49,936 nt of DNA from Gammaproteobacteria bacterium UBA3532. Lineage in GTDB: Bacteria > Pseudomonadota > Gammaproteobacteria > Enterobacterales > UBA3532. This document shows, piece by piece, positions 36,335 to 45,285 of this stretch (its first letter is position 1; every line of letters begins with the position of its first letter). The position numbers and the translations under genes were made by a program. Below the pieces are notes generated by a model. The model searched no databases and was not told the origin of the DNA. It worked only from the letters and a program-made list of their open reading frames with translations. The DNA is taken from contig DFOV01000106.1 in assembly GCA_002376965.1 (NCBI GenBank), forward strand, positions 1 to 49,936, in the 5' to 3' direction.

Positions 36335-37039
36335 ATGGATAAGAGCAGTTTAGTAGAAGATAAAAATGACAATGTGAAGTATTTTGAGTCCCTTGTTGCT
36401 GCAGAGCGCCAGGTCTTTCTGGAGCTGCTAGAGAGCAAACTGGGTCAAAGTGAAAACCCGTACTCACATTTGAAAATTGTTGCAGATACGGTGAGCGAAA
36501 GTTACGCGACCTTATCTGCACGCTTGAAGATTGTGGAAGAAGTATTGCTGGGTAAGGAAAGCCTGGCTAAGCCTGCCAAGCCGGTTATCACCGAGGCCGC
36601 TAAGCCTGAGAATAATTTAAGACCTAATGAGAAGGTCGTCATTGATGCCCGCCAGGTCGTTGAGAATGACAACTTTTATGGCCTGGAGTATAACAAGAAC
36701 GAAGTTTGTTATCGTTGGACAGGTCCTGATCGGACCAATCAGTTTGAGATCCCTGTAACGAGGAACGAAACCAAGAAGCTTAGGCTGCGTTATGTAGGGG
36801 TGGTAAAACCCGGCATGTTCGGCGCGGTTACTCTGGATATTGATGGCGAGGTGGTTGAACATAAGGTTATCCATGAAAAGGACTATATTATTGTTGAAGC
36901 ACCACTGGTTGCAAGTGACAGTGAGCGCCCCACACAGGTTAGGGTAAGCTTCGCTGAAACCTTTTCTCCGGAAGAGTTGGGTAAGTCAAATGACGCCAGA
37001 AAACTAGGTGCTGCTTTTCACGCAATAGAGGTTGTTTAA
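36335..37039 (+). CDS. Coiled-coil plus beta-sandwich protein, paralogue B
   Basis: A 234-aa protein of unknown function with the same layout as the product of 32559-33281. Residues about 10-75 are helical, followed by a Pro/Ala/Lys-rich linker (76-95) and a beta-sandwich-like domain from about 98. Landmarks are NFYGLEYNKNEVCYRWTGP (113-131), FEIPV, VTLDIDGEVVEH and a C-terminal FSPEELGKSNDARKLG. It lies between gmm and manC, where colanic-acid clusters have the glycosyltransferase gene wcaI. It has no signal peptide and no catalytic motif I can name. A carbohydrate-binding or scaffold function in the cytoplasm is possible. GGGGTAAAG precedes ATG 36335. Confidence 0.78.
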   Translation: MDKSSLVEDKNDNVKYFESLVAAERQVFLELLESKLGQSENPYSHLKIVADTVSESYATLSARLKIVEEVLLGKESLAKPAKPVITEAAKPENNLRPNEKVVIDARQVVENDNFYGLEYNKNEVCYRWTGPDRTNQFEIPVTRNETKKLRLRYVGVVKPGMFGAVTLDIDGEVVEHKVIHEKDYIIVEAPLVASDSERPTQVRVSFAETFSPEELGKSNDARKLGAAFHAIEVV

Positions 37040-37082
37040 ACAACCATTGAAACTTTTGTATTTAAGCTTATAGGACGCCAAT

Positions 37083-38495
37083 ATGCTTTTCCCAGTGATT
37101 TTATGCGGAGGGTCAGGGACCCGAATGTGGCCACTATCACGTGCTGCCTATCCCAAGCAATTTTTACCTTTGCTGAACCAGGAGTCGAGCTTACTTCAGT
37201 CTACTGTTAAGCGGTTAGAGGGGCTGGGGGAGCATCAGCTCATGTGTATAGCCAACGAAGATCACCGTTTTCTTGTTGCTGAACAGCTTAGACAGGTTGG
37301 TGCCCTAAACCACAATATATTGCTGGAGCCGGTTGGCCGAAATACCGCGCCGGCTATTGCACTGGCTGCGTTGTTAGCTGCAGAAGAAAATCCAGATGCC
37401 AAGCTGTTGGTGTTGCCTGCCGATCACGACATTAAAGACGTCAAACAGTTTCACGGAGCAGTAGAGCATGCTATTCAATTGGCGAATGAGCAGCGCCTGG
37501 TGACTTTTGGCATCGTTCCATCTCATCCAGAAACGGGTTATGGCTATATAAAAGCGGGAAAAGCGATAACTAATAGTAGTTACGAAGTGGCTGAGTTTGT
37601 AGAAAAGCCAGATATTGAAACCGCTAAAGCGTATGTTGCTTCTGGTGATTTTCATTGGAACAGCGGGATGTTTTTGTTTAAAGCAAGCCGCTACTTGGAA
37701 GAGCTGGAGAAATATCGCCCCGATATTCTAAATGCATGTCGAATGGCCTTAAAGGATAAAACGGAGGATGGTTGTTTTATTCGAGTGGATAGTGATGCTT
37801 TTATTCGTTGTCCTGATGAGTCTATCGATTATGCCGTAATGGAAAATACAGACAGTGCCTCAGTGGTGCCCATGAGCGCTGGCTGGAGCGATGTGGGCAG
37901 CTTCTCATCGCTTTGGGATGTGATTGAGCAAAAAGACGATGATGGTAACGCGTCTATAGGTGATGTTGTCGCTATTGATTCAAAAAATAACTACATCAAT
38001 GCCGAAGACTCGTTGGTTGCAACGGTAGGTGTTGACGATCTTGTCATCGTTCAAACCAAGGATGCGGTTCTTGTTTCTACCAAAGAGAAGGTTCAAGAGG
38101 TCAAGCAAGTTGTCAATACGCTAAAAAAACAAGAGCGTAAAGAAACCAACTTTCATCGCGAGGTTTATCGGCCTTGGGGTAAATATGACTCGATAGATCA
38201 AGGTGAGCGCTACCAGGTAAAAAGAATTACCGTTAATCCCGGCGCAAAACTGTCGGTGCAAATGCACCATCACCGAGCCGAACACTGGATCGTTGTATCA
38301 GGAACCGCCAAGGTGACAAATGGCGATAAGACATTCCTTGTTACAGAAAACCAGTCTACCTACATCCCCGTAGGGGTGATTCACGCTTTAGAAAACCCTG
38401 GTAAAGTGCCACTGGAGCTGATTGAGGTTCAGTCGGGCTCATATCTAGGGGAAGATGACATTGTGCGTTTCCAAGATCGCTATGGGCGTGCATAG
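37083..38495 (+). CDS. manC: Mannose-1-phosphate guanylyltransferase / mannose-6-phosphate isomerase (type II)
   Basis: A 470-aa bifunctional enzyme making GDP-mannose, the precursor for gmd. The pyrophosphorylase signature is [22 protein letters not shown] (7-28); [27 protein letters not shown] and NSGMFLF follow. The C-terminal type II phosphomannose isomerase cupin is present, with [20 protein letters not shown] and [13 protein letters not shown], so the isomerase half appears intact. The length matches AlgA/ManC/WbpW. No phosphomannomutase gene (manB) is visible in the window and must be supplied from elsewhere. It starts 43 bp after the paralogue B gene. Confidence 0.95.
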   Translation: MLFPVILCGGSGTRMWPLSRAAYPKQFLPLLNQESSLLQSTVKRLEGLGEHQLMCIANEDHRFLVAEQLRQVGALNHNILLEPVGRNTAPAIALAALLAAEENPDAKLLVLPADHDIKDVKQFHGAVEHAIQLANEQRLVTFGIVPSHPETGYGYIKAGKAITNSSYEVAEFVEKPDIETAKAYVASGDFHWNSGMFLFKASRYLEELEKYRPDILNACRMALKDKTEDGCFIRVDSDAFIRCPDESIDYAVMENTDSASVVPMSAGWSDVGSFSSLWDVIEQKDDDGNASIGDVVAIDSKNNYINAEDSLVATVGVDDLVIVQTKDAVLVSTKEKVQEVKQVVNTLKKQERKETNFHREVYRPWGKYDSIDQGERYQVKRITVNPGAKLSVQMHHHRAEHWIVVSGTAKVTNGDKTFLVTENQSTYIPVGVIHALENPGKVPLELIEVQSGSYLGEDDIVRFQDRYGRA

Positions 38496-38531
38496 TGCGG
38501 TAGCATTTGAGCGTGGAGCGGTTTGATTTTT

Positions 38532-41405
38532 ATGGCTGACGATAGCAAAGAACTGAAGATGGCAGCTATGGAAAACGAGCTGTCTCAATATAAGCAGAGG
38601 CTTATCGATAAAGATCGCCAAATAATTCAATTAAGCTCTGAACTGCATAAAATTAAGCACTCAAGACTATGGAAGTTGGCAGCTGGCATGCAAAAGCGTG
38701 TCAATACTGTTCGTGACGCACGCTCAGAGAGCCAGTCCCTGCGGCTGCAGATATTACCTTATCAGCAGGTAACTCTGATAAAGTCAAATGGCCACGAGGC
38801 TGGTTGGGAGGCTCTGGGCCATTTACCGGTACTCGCTTTGGTTCCTTTCGAGAAGGTGTCGCCCGGAAATTGTTGGTTTGTGCTTGAGTTTGATAGTGAC
38901 TCGGCCAGAGATAAACTAACTAGGTTTTTATATTTTGATCTTGGTGACGAGTTGGACGAACAGCTTGGTGTCCAGCTTCCTTCAGCGGTAGACTCTCAGC
39001 GCTATTTGATTTATTGGCCGAAAGCGTGCCGTGGGCTATTTTTGGCGCTTAGCGTGGCTGGCGAGGTTCAATTTCAGTGTGCCAATGCACGGTTAAGGAA
39101 GGTGGATACCCCTGAAAATATACCGCCTTGGCTTGGCTCTGTTTACAAGCGATTGCAAAAAGTGAACTACTCAGCTTATGAGCTAGTGGCGGCTAACCAA
39201 CTTGAAGTTTCCAATGCTGAGCCGGGAGGCTGGCAGTCTACGGGCGACGACCCCTATTTCTATTTAAGGGGGGAAATGCCAAGCTCTGGCTGGCTATTGC
39301 TGAGCTTTCAACTTCAACTCGCTTCTCATAATGTGGATGATATTGCCAAGCTATACTTCGATGTTGGAGAGGGCTTTAATGAGGCTGATTCGGTTACAAT
39401 CAGTATCACGGAGGACTCTCGCTATGAAGTCTGTGTCCACCAGGATGCATCGCCCAAGGCCATTCGCTTTGACCCCTGCCAGTCAGAGAACACGTTCCAG
39501 TTAACTCGGGTGCGTATTCGTAATGTAGAAGAGTTTGACGCAACTCAAGCTATGCGAACCCTGCTACGGTCGGTCGACGGCTTTGATAGTGATAGTGAGC
39601 TAGATAAGCAAATCCAAAAACACGCTCGGTTATATGAGTTGGGCAAGGATGATGCACTCGTCGCTTTATATCGTAATTATTTGGCAAGGGGCGACAAGGC
39701 CAGTAACTATAAAAAATGGATGGAGCAGGTTGAGCAGCCATGGGTTGATAAGCTGAGAGCAATTTATGCCAGTGAAAATGGTAACCACTATACCCCAAAA
39801 ATATCGATTGTTTTGCCGGTATATAACACTCAGCCTGAACTGCTTGCGCGTTGTATCAATTCCGTTATTCACCAATATTATCCCAACTGGCAGCTGTGTA
39901 TTGCTGATGATCACTCGGATGATAAGCGAATCATTGAGCTTTTAAAGGAATATGAGCAGAGTGATTCGAGAATACAGGTCATTTACAGAGCTCAGAATGG
40001 CCATATTTCTGCAGCATCTAATAGTGCATTAGACATTGCCACCGGAGAATATATCGCGCTATTGGATCACGACGATGAATTGGCGCTACATGCACTTCTG
40101 GCTGTAGTCGATGCGCTCAATGACAATCCCGAAGCACAAATCATTTATTCGGACGAGGATAAAATTGACGAAGTTGGCACCCGGTTTGATCCTCACTTTA
40201 AGGCTGGCTGGTGTCCAGCACTCATATACTCACAGAATTATATTTCACATCTGGGCGTCTATAGCAGTGAGTTGGTGGAGCGCGTTGGAGGGTTTAGGCA
40301 AGGGTATGAAGGAAGTCAGGATTATGACTTGCTGCTGAGATGTGTTGCTGAAATTGAGAATGAGCAGGTCGTTCATATCCCCTGGGTTCTCTATCATTGG
40401 CGCGTTACCGCAGGCTCTACCGCTGCGCAAATTTCCGAAAAAAGTTATGCTAATAGTGCTGGAATAAAAGCATTAACCGAGCATGTGCGTTTAATCGATA
40501 AAGAGGCTATTGTTGAGCAAGGGCCTGTTCCGACGACGTATCGCGTTCGTTGGGGATTGCCTACGCCTTTGCCATTGGTATCTATTTTAATTCCCACAAG
40601 AGACGGGTATGAGGTTCTTTCCAAGGCCGTTAACTCTATTCTGGAGAAGACGACTTATGCAAACTTCGAAATTCTGATCTTGGATAACCAGAGCCGGTGC
40701 AAAAAGACATTAAAGTACCTGAGAGCGCTATCCAAAGAGCCGCGGGTTCGTATTATTAAATATGATTACCCTTTTAACTTTTCAGCAATTAATAATTATG
40801 GTGCAAAACAGGCTCAAGGAGAGTTGCTAGCCCTAGTAAACAATGATGTCGAGGTCATATCTCCGGATTGGTTATCTGAAATGGTAAGCCATGCTTGTCG
40901 CCGTGAGGTAGGCTGTGTTGGGGCTAAACTCTATTACTCTGATGGACGTATTCAGCATGCCGGGGTGGTTTTGGGTATAGGCAAAGTAGCCGGACATTCT
41001 CATAAATTTTTCCCTAAAAATGCCCCTGGTTATTTTATGCGCTTACGCTTGGTACAAAACTACTCTGCGGTGACCGGCGCGGCATTGGTGGTTAGAAAAA
41101 GCGTATATGAAGAGGTGGGTGGGCTAAATGAGACGTCTTTAACGGTGGCCTTTAATGATGTTGACTTTTGTTTGCGAGTAAGGGAAAGAGGGTATCAAAA
41201 TATTTGGACTCCCTATGCCGAATTGTTCCATCATGAGTCCGTATCCCGTGGGGCTGAAGATAGTCCGGAAAAGCTGCAAAGGTTTAACCGAGAGGTAGAT
41301 TACATGCTTGAATGCTGGGGTGATAAGCTAATCCATGATCCTTGTTATAGCCCACACCTGACGCGAGAGCACGAAAACTTTGAGCTGTCTGGCATAGCTA
41401 AATAG
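38532..41405 (+). CDS. Tandem GT2 glycosyltransferase with N-terminal accessory region
   Basis: A 957-aa protein. The N-terminal helix ends in HSRLWKLA, a motif common before GT2 domains in O-antigen proteins. Residues about 60-400 are beta-rich accessory sequence with two weak repeats (GGWQSTGDDPYFYLRGEM resembles the earlier GWEALGHLPVLALVPFEK part). A GT2 domain starts about 417 with PKISIVLPVYNTQPELLARC (ADDHSDDK, LLDHDDEL, SDEDKID). A second GT2 starts about 680 with PLVSILIPTRDGYEVLSKAV (LDNQS, LVNNDVEV, FNDVDFCLRVRERGY). Such tandem enzymes probably add two residues. The start is ATG 38532; TTG 38523 is an alternative. The gene lies 36 bp downstream of manC. Confidence 0.9.
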   Translation: MADDSKELKMAAMENELSQYKQRLIDKDRQIIQLSSELHKIKHSRLWKLAAGMQKRVNTVRDARSESQSLRLQILPYQQVTLIKSNGHEAGWEALGHLPVLALVPFEKVSPGNCWFVLEFDSDSARDKLTRFLYFDLGDELDEQLGVQLPSAVDSQRYLIYWPKACRGLFLALSVAGEVQFQCANARLRKVDTPENIPPWLGSVYKRLQKVNYSAYELVAANQLEVSNAEPGGWQSTGDDPYFYLRGEMPSSGWLLLSFQLQLASHNVDDIAKLYFDVGEGFNEADSVTISITEDSRYEVCVHQDASPKAIRFDPCQSENTFQLTRVRIRNVEEFDATQAMRTLLRSVDGFDSDSELDKQIQKHARLYELGKDDALVALYRNYLARGDKASNYKKWMEQVEQPWVDKLRAIYASENGNHYTPKISIVLPVYNTQPELLARCINSVIHQYYPNWQLCIADDHSDDKRIIELLKEYEQSDSRIQVIYRAQNGHISAASNSALDIATGEYIALLDHDDELALHALLAVVDALNDNPEAQIIYSDEDKIDEVGTRFDPHFKAGWCPALIYSQNYISHLGVYSSELVERVGGFRQGYEGSQDYDLLLRCVAEIENEQVVHIPWVLYHWRVTAGSTAAQISEKSYANSAGIKALTEHVRLIDKEAIVEQGPVPTTYRVRWGLPTPLPLVSILIPTRDGYEVLSKAVNSILEKTTYANFEILILDNQSRCKKTLKYLRALSKEPRVRIIKYDYPFNFSAINNYGAKQAQGELLALVNNDVEVISPDWLSEMVSHACRREVGCVGAKLYYSDGRIQHAGVVLGIGKVAGHSHKFFPKNAPGYFMRLRLVQNYSAVTGAALVVRKSVYEEVGGLNETSLTVAFNDVDFCLRVRERGYQNIWTPYAELFHHESVSRGAEDSPEKLQRFNREVDYMLECWGDKLIHDPCYSPHLTREHENFELSGIAK

Positions 41406-41429
41406 CTCTTGGACGGAACGTAGGTAACG

Positions 41430-42506
41430 TTAGCCTTGCTTCACGGTATTTTTTATGCCTTTAAGCCACGACACTGGGGACTTTTTGATAGGTGCGCCAG
41501 AAATAGCGCGTTGAACGTTCTTGTTATTTACGCCAGAAAAAGCGTTTTTAATCTCGCTTTCGTACTGTTCTATTAAGGAAGGGATAATTGAAATCGCCTT
41601 TTGGGCTCGCTTTAAAACATATGCCTGCGCATGACGTTGCTCCCTTGATAAATTGAGTTTGCGTATAAATGCCTGTTTGTCGGTTTCATATTTATTATGT
41701 GGGCTATGCGGGAAAGTCAGCTCCCTCATTGTTCGAGCACTGCGTAGATAACCACCTCGGTTGAATTTCAGCGGGATATTGTCCGATGGTCTCCCACGGT
41801 ACAATAGTGAAATATATTCTATTTCAGAGCGGTACATGCGGTGGAGGATAAAATAAGGTTTTAGCTCTATTTGGTTTCCTCGCGCAAGCTGTTGATAGTT
41901 CTTTGCGGCGTGTTCAAATGGGCTCCCGTCAGATAGAAAGCAGCCTTGAAAGTTGTTATTTCTTACAAATTCAGGGAGGTGCAGCTGTATCTTTTCTACG
42001 TCTGTGGACAAGCTCACGATAGACTTGACCGTTGAGCTCTTAATGATTCTGAGGCTGTGAGGAATAGACGCAAATTGCTGTTCTTCCCCGAGTAAATTAG
42101 CCCACTGAAATGAAATAGAAGAGTGTTTGGGTTGCTTGGCTAAACAGTCATGTATAGAGCTCTTGAAGTCTTGCGGCGTCCACATCTCATCTATATCAAT
42201 AAACAGTATGTGGGTATACTCACTTTTTGCTTTTTCTTCGGCGAAGGCTTTAGCATATACACAATACTGTAAGAACTTGCCGACAGCATCAGGACAGGTG
42301 TCGAGCCAGTCGGCATACTGGAAATTGACGTTGGGATGATGCGTGGTAATCTTCTCAAGAACGTCTTTGCTGTTATCACTGGTGCGGTTTAAATAGATAT
42401 CGATGGCATCGAACCCAAAGTATAAATGGTGAAAGACCCAGTCGGCGAAGTAAGCCGCTTCATCTTTGGCGATAGCTACAATTTTTACTTTGGTCTTTAT
42501 TGGCAT
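41430..42506 (-). CDS. GT92-like glycosyltransferase
   Basis: A 358-aa protein resembling the Glyco_tranf_2_4/GT92 group. The N-terminus VKIVAIAKDEAAYFADWVFHHL with FGFDAIDIYLNRTSDNS is the family's first alpha/beta unit, and LFIDIDEMW at 102-110 provides the DxD metal-binding motif (D104, D106). The C-terminal 80 residues are helical and basic and may be a membrane-surface or partner-binding tail. It overlaps the upstream sulfotransferase gene by 10 bp, so a transferase and a sulfotransferase are coupled in translation and may act on the same residue. The sugar is unknown. Confidence 0.82.
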   Translation of the reverse strand: MPIKTKVKIVAIAKDEAAYFADWVFHHLYFGFDAIDIYLNRTSDNSKDVLEKITTHHPNVNFQYADWLDTCPDAVGKFLQYCVYAKAFAEEKAKSEYTHILFIDIDEMWTPQDFKSSIHDCLAKQPKHSSISFQWANLLGEEQQFASIPHSLRIIKSSTVKSIVSLSTDVEKIQLHLPEFVRNNNFQGCFLSDGSPFEHAAKNYQQLARGNQIELKPYFILHRMYRSEIEYISLLYRGRPSDNIPLKFNRGGYLRSARTMRELTFPHSPHNKYETDKQAFIRKLNLSREQRHAQAYVLKRAQKAISIIPSLIEQYESEIKNAFSGVNNKNVQRAISGAPIKKSPVSWLKGIKNTVKQG

Positions 42507-43450
42507 ATGAACCTATGGCTATCAATGAGCTCTGTACCGTTGGGGTTATATAGCTCAATGAGATCCCCATCTTCTAGTTTACCTTCGGTGTGGTAGGTGA
42601 AGCCAATAAAGCCGGAGCGGACCGTATTTCGCTCTTTTGCCCAGCTCCTATAGTCACTAGCAACGACTTCCGCAACCTGACAGCCATTGATTCGCAGTAT
42701 TCCTTGTTGTGGTTGTTCGGAATCTGGCACCATAAGCCACCCTCTGATCTGGGAGTTACGGATGCGTTTGGGTAGGTTGGTTTCTATTTGCCCGCACAGG
42801 TAAGCTGTTCCTTCTTGCATGGCGTGAAGTTTGCGCTCGAACAGTTCTATCGCATAGTTGTATACGCGAAAATCTTCAGTATTTAGCTCGTTGATAAGAG
42901 CCGACTCTTCATCGCTAAGCTGGTATACGGCTCCCGATTTATTGGGATTCTTATTTTCAGTATTAGCAACCAGTTTGGCGTCATATTGGTAGTTAAACAG
43001 CTCGATGGATTCTTCGTATCGCTCGGTTAGACCAATAAAGCCAATTGCTGGCAATGGGCATCCATTTAGGTTCTTAAATTGGGCGTTTTTATTGCGGTTC
43101 TCATTGATGAAATCTAGAAAAGACTTCTTGTAGCCCAATGCTCTGCAGTGGTGCTCATAGTGCGAGCGAATTTGTTGGGCTGGTTCCCGCACAAACGCAC
43201 AAATATCAAACGCGCGGAAAAACGGGGCGTATCTGGCTAGTGGGAAGTGACCTGCAAGTAGGCTGCAGCTCGCTAGCGGTTTAGCTAGCATAGCGCGATC
43301 CTGATTTCGGTAATTGTGCTCCAGAATAGTCGGGCTGGTTACAGGTGATTGTTCGCCATAGTCATATTTTGTTCTACCAGTACCATAGTACTTTTCCGCC
43401 GCCTTTCTAAAGCTGGTGCCAGCGGTTTTAGGTATATGAACAAATAACAT
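42497..43450 (-). CDS. Sulfotransferase with C-terminal beta-sandwich domain
   Basis: A 317-aa protein. The 5'-phosphosulfate-binding loop LFVHIPKTAGTSFRKA at 2-17 is the classical PKTAGTS form of carbohydrate sulfotransferases, and FVREPAQQIRSHYEHH at 86-101 holds the 3'-phosphate-binding Arg88 and Ser96. After the ~200-aa catalytic domain comes an added beta-rich region (about 225-317) including RIRNSQIRGWLMVPDSEQP and ILRINGCQVAEV, similar in pattern to the N-terminal domain of the GT2-GT4 fusion at 11211-14015. It is followed with overlap by the GT92-like gene. A predicted promoter lies upstream at 43516-43545. Confidence 0.85.
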   Translation of the reverse strand: MLFVHIPKTAGTSFRKAAEKYYGTGRTKYDYGEQSPVTSPTILEHNYRNQDRAMLAKPLASCSLLAGHFPLARYAPFFRAFDICAFVREPAQQIRSHYEHHCRALGYKKSFLDFINENRNKNAQFKNLNGCPLPAIGFIGLTERYEESIELFNYQYDAKLVANTENKNPNKSGAVYQLSDEESALINELNTEDFRVYNYAIELFERKLHAMQEGTAYLCGQIETNLPKRIRNSQIRGWLMVPDSEQPQQGILRINGCQVAEVVASDYRSWAKERNTVRSGFIGFTYHTEGKLEDGDLIELYNPNGTELIDSHRFICQ

Positions 43451-43515
43451 GTGAGGAGCTACCGTATTTAGTGTTTAAGGTTAGGCCTTCCGGGCCCAAG
43501 GATAACAGGGTGCCG

Positions 43516-43545
43516 ATTTTAAGTAGTAAGAGGGTTGCAGGTCAA
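43516..43545 (-). promoter_or_regulatory. Predicted sigma70 promoter
   Basis: On the minus strand TTGACC (43545-43540) and TAAAAT (43521-43516) are separated by 18 bp, matching 5 of 6 positions in both boxes. It lies 66 bp upstream of the sulfotransferase start and would drive that gene and the GT92-like gene. It is based on inspection only. Confidence 0.4.
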
Positions 43546-43626
43546 TACTTTTCACAACGCGGCCTCAGGACAGGCAGTCAATTTGGAAAAGTTGCCTATT
43601 CTCCGGTGCCGTGAGAGGGGGATGAT

Positions 43627-45138
43627 TTATTGGGGGAGGTAGTAGTCATACCATCTTTGTTCTTGGCTATTCGGTTGAGCAGTGCTGGTGGGGCGTACCA
43701 TCTCATCATCCCATAGCTTATATCGCTCCTCTAGCTCGTGGACTACTTCTGGATATTGATCGATTAAATTAACGCTTTCATTTTGCATACCATCCATTTT
43801 AAACAAATATTTTTTTGTCGCTCCAAGCTGTAGCAACTTCCATTGGCCGACTCTAACTGCTTTTTGTTGCCAAAAGCGCCAATAGATTGCTCTATTCTCT
43901 AGCGACTCAGTATGTCCGCCTAGCGCAGGCATGATATCTGTTCCATCCAGTTCGCCTAGTATTTGCTCAGACGCTCCTGCCTCTTTCAATGCGGTATATA
44001 CTGTATCGATACTCAATACCGGCTGCTCAACAATTGTCGAGTGGGGAATTTGATTTGGCCAGTACATCAAAAAAGGTACCTTTATTCCGCCTTCTGTTAG
44101 CATGCCCTTTTCGCCCAAGAGTGGTGTATTCAACGAACCATTCCAAAGTTCGCGATTTTCTTCTATCGGCGCATCTGTCATGTCCAGCCCAAGTGGCGCG
44201 CCATTGTCACTGATAAAAATAATAATGGTATTATCCAGTATGTTATTTTGTGTGAGGGCATCCACAACTCGGCCCACGCCATCGTCAATTGCGGACATCA
44301 TGGCCAAGGCATATTTTCTTCGCATGGGGATATCATTGGGAAATCTATCAAGGTATTTCTGCGCTGCGGCTAAAGGCACATGCGGCGCAAAGTGAGCTAC
44401 ATGCAGATAAAACGGTCGGTTTTTATGTTTATGAACAAAGGCGACGGCGGCATCTGAAATGGCATCGACCCTGAAGGTGCTGTTGGCAATATATTGTTCT
44501 GGTATTGATTTGGCCTCCAGGTCAAATGTTGCCCAATAACTGTGGTGCAACCCGAAGTAGGTATCGTCATACCCCCTATAATTCGGGAAATACTTTTTGC
44601 GCTCATCAAAAGGAACGTCTTCTACTTTGAAGTCTTGGATGCTTTCCCAATCGAAATAGTCTGCCGCCCATTCACGGGAATTAGAGGCGATCTCGAGGTG
44701 CCACTTACCGACCAAACCTGTAGCGTATCCCAATGCCTTAAACCGTTGGCCTAACGTAACGACTGACAACGGCATGGGGGCAAACCTGTTATCGTCTACG
44801 CCAAACCTTTGTTGATATTGCCCTGTTACCATGGCGGCTCGCGAAGGAGTGCATTGGGGGGCTGTAACATAACCATTTGTGAAGCGGGCCCCTCCATTTG
44901 CCAAAGCATCTAAATTCGGAGTTCTTATGTCGTTTACTACATCTTGAACACCTAAGTCGGCGAAGCCTTGATCATCAGTAAAAAAAACGACTACGTTGGG
45001 TCTTTCTGAAACAGTTTCGCTGTCTTGTATTGGAGCGGGGGGGGCGGACGCGCCACTATCGTTGCCATTGCAGCTAATAACGGTAAATGCGCTAAGCGTT
45101 GTGATAAAAATGATGTGTAGAATTTTCACTGAGTACAT
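43627..45138 (-). CDS. Lipoprotein sulfatase (alkaline-phosphatase superfamily)
   Basis: A 503-aa sulfatase expected to remove sulfate esters from a glycan outside the cytoplasm. The N-terminus is a lipoprotein signal peptide with lipobox VISC (C23), followed by Asn, which would allow sorting to the outer membrane. The sulfatase active-site signature CTPSRAAMVTGQ starts at C96 (C-x-P-S-R, Cys to be converted to formylglycine), with TDDQGFADLG metal ligands near 54-63 and GKWHLE near 143. FISDNGAPLG supplies further metal-site residues. A C-type signature needs a formylglycine-generating enzyme, not seen here. It lies downstream of no other close gene and is separated by 176 bp from the sulfotransferase. 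A later GTG start is possible. Confidence 0.93.
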   Translation of the reverse strand: MYSVKILHIIFITTLSAFTVISCNGNDSGASAPPAPIQDSETVSERPNVVVFFTDDQGFADLGVQDVVNDIRTPNLDALANGGARFTNGYVTAPQCTPSRAAMVTGQYQQRFGVDDNRFAPMPLSVVTLGQRFKALGYATGLVGKWHLEIASNSREWAADYFDWESIQDFKVEDVPFDERKKYFPNYRGYDDTYFGLHHSYWATFDLEAKSIPEQYIANSTFRVDAISDAAVAFVHKHKNRPFYLHVAHFAPHVPLAAAQKYLDRFPNDIPMRRKYALAMMSAIDDGVGRVVDALTQNNILDNTIIIFISDNGAPLGLDMTDAPIEENRELWNGSLNTPLLGEKGMLTEGGIKVPFLMYWPNQIPHSTIVEQPVLSIDTVYTALKEAGASEQILGELDGTDIMPALGGHTESLENRAIYWRFWQQKAVRVGQWKLLQLGATKKYLFKMDGMQNESVNLIDQYPEVVHELEERYKLWDDEMVRPTSTAQPNSQEQRWYDYYLPQ

Positions 45139-45285
45139 ATGTATGTTGGCCTAGCTACAGTTTATCGATCTTTGATTACTACGTAACTCTAGCAAAGAAC
45201 AAGGGGATTGTGAGCAACTAAATGAAATTTAGTATGTTATCGGTTACTATTTATTGCTTTAGCTGGTTTAGCTGTTGGTGGCAAT

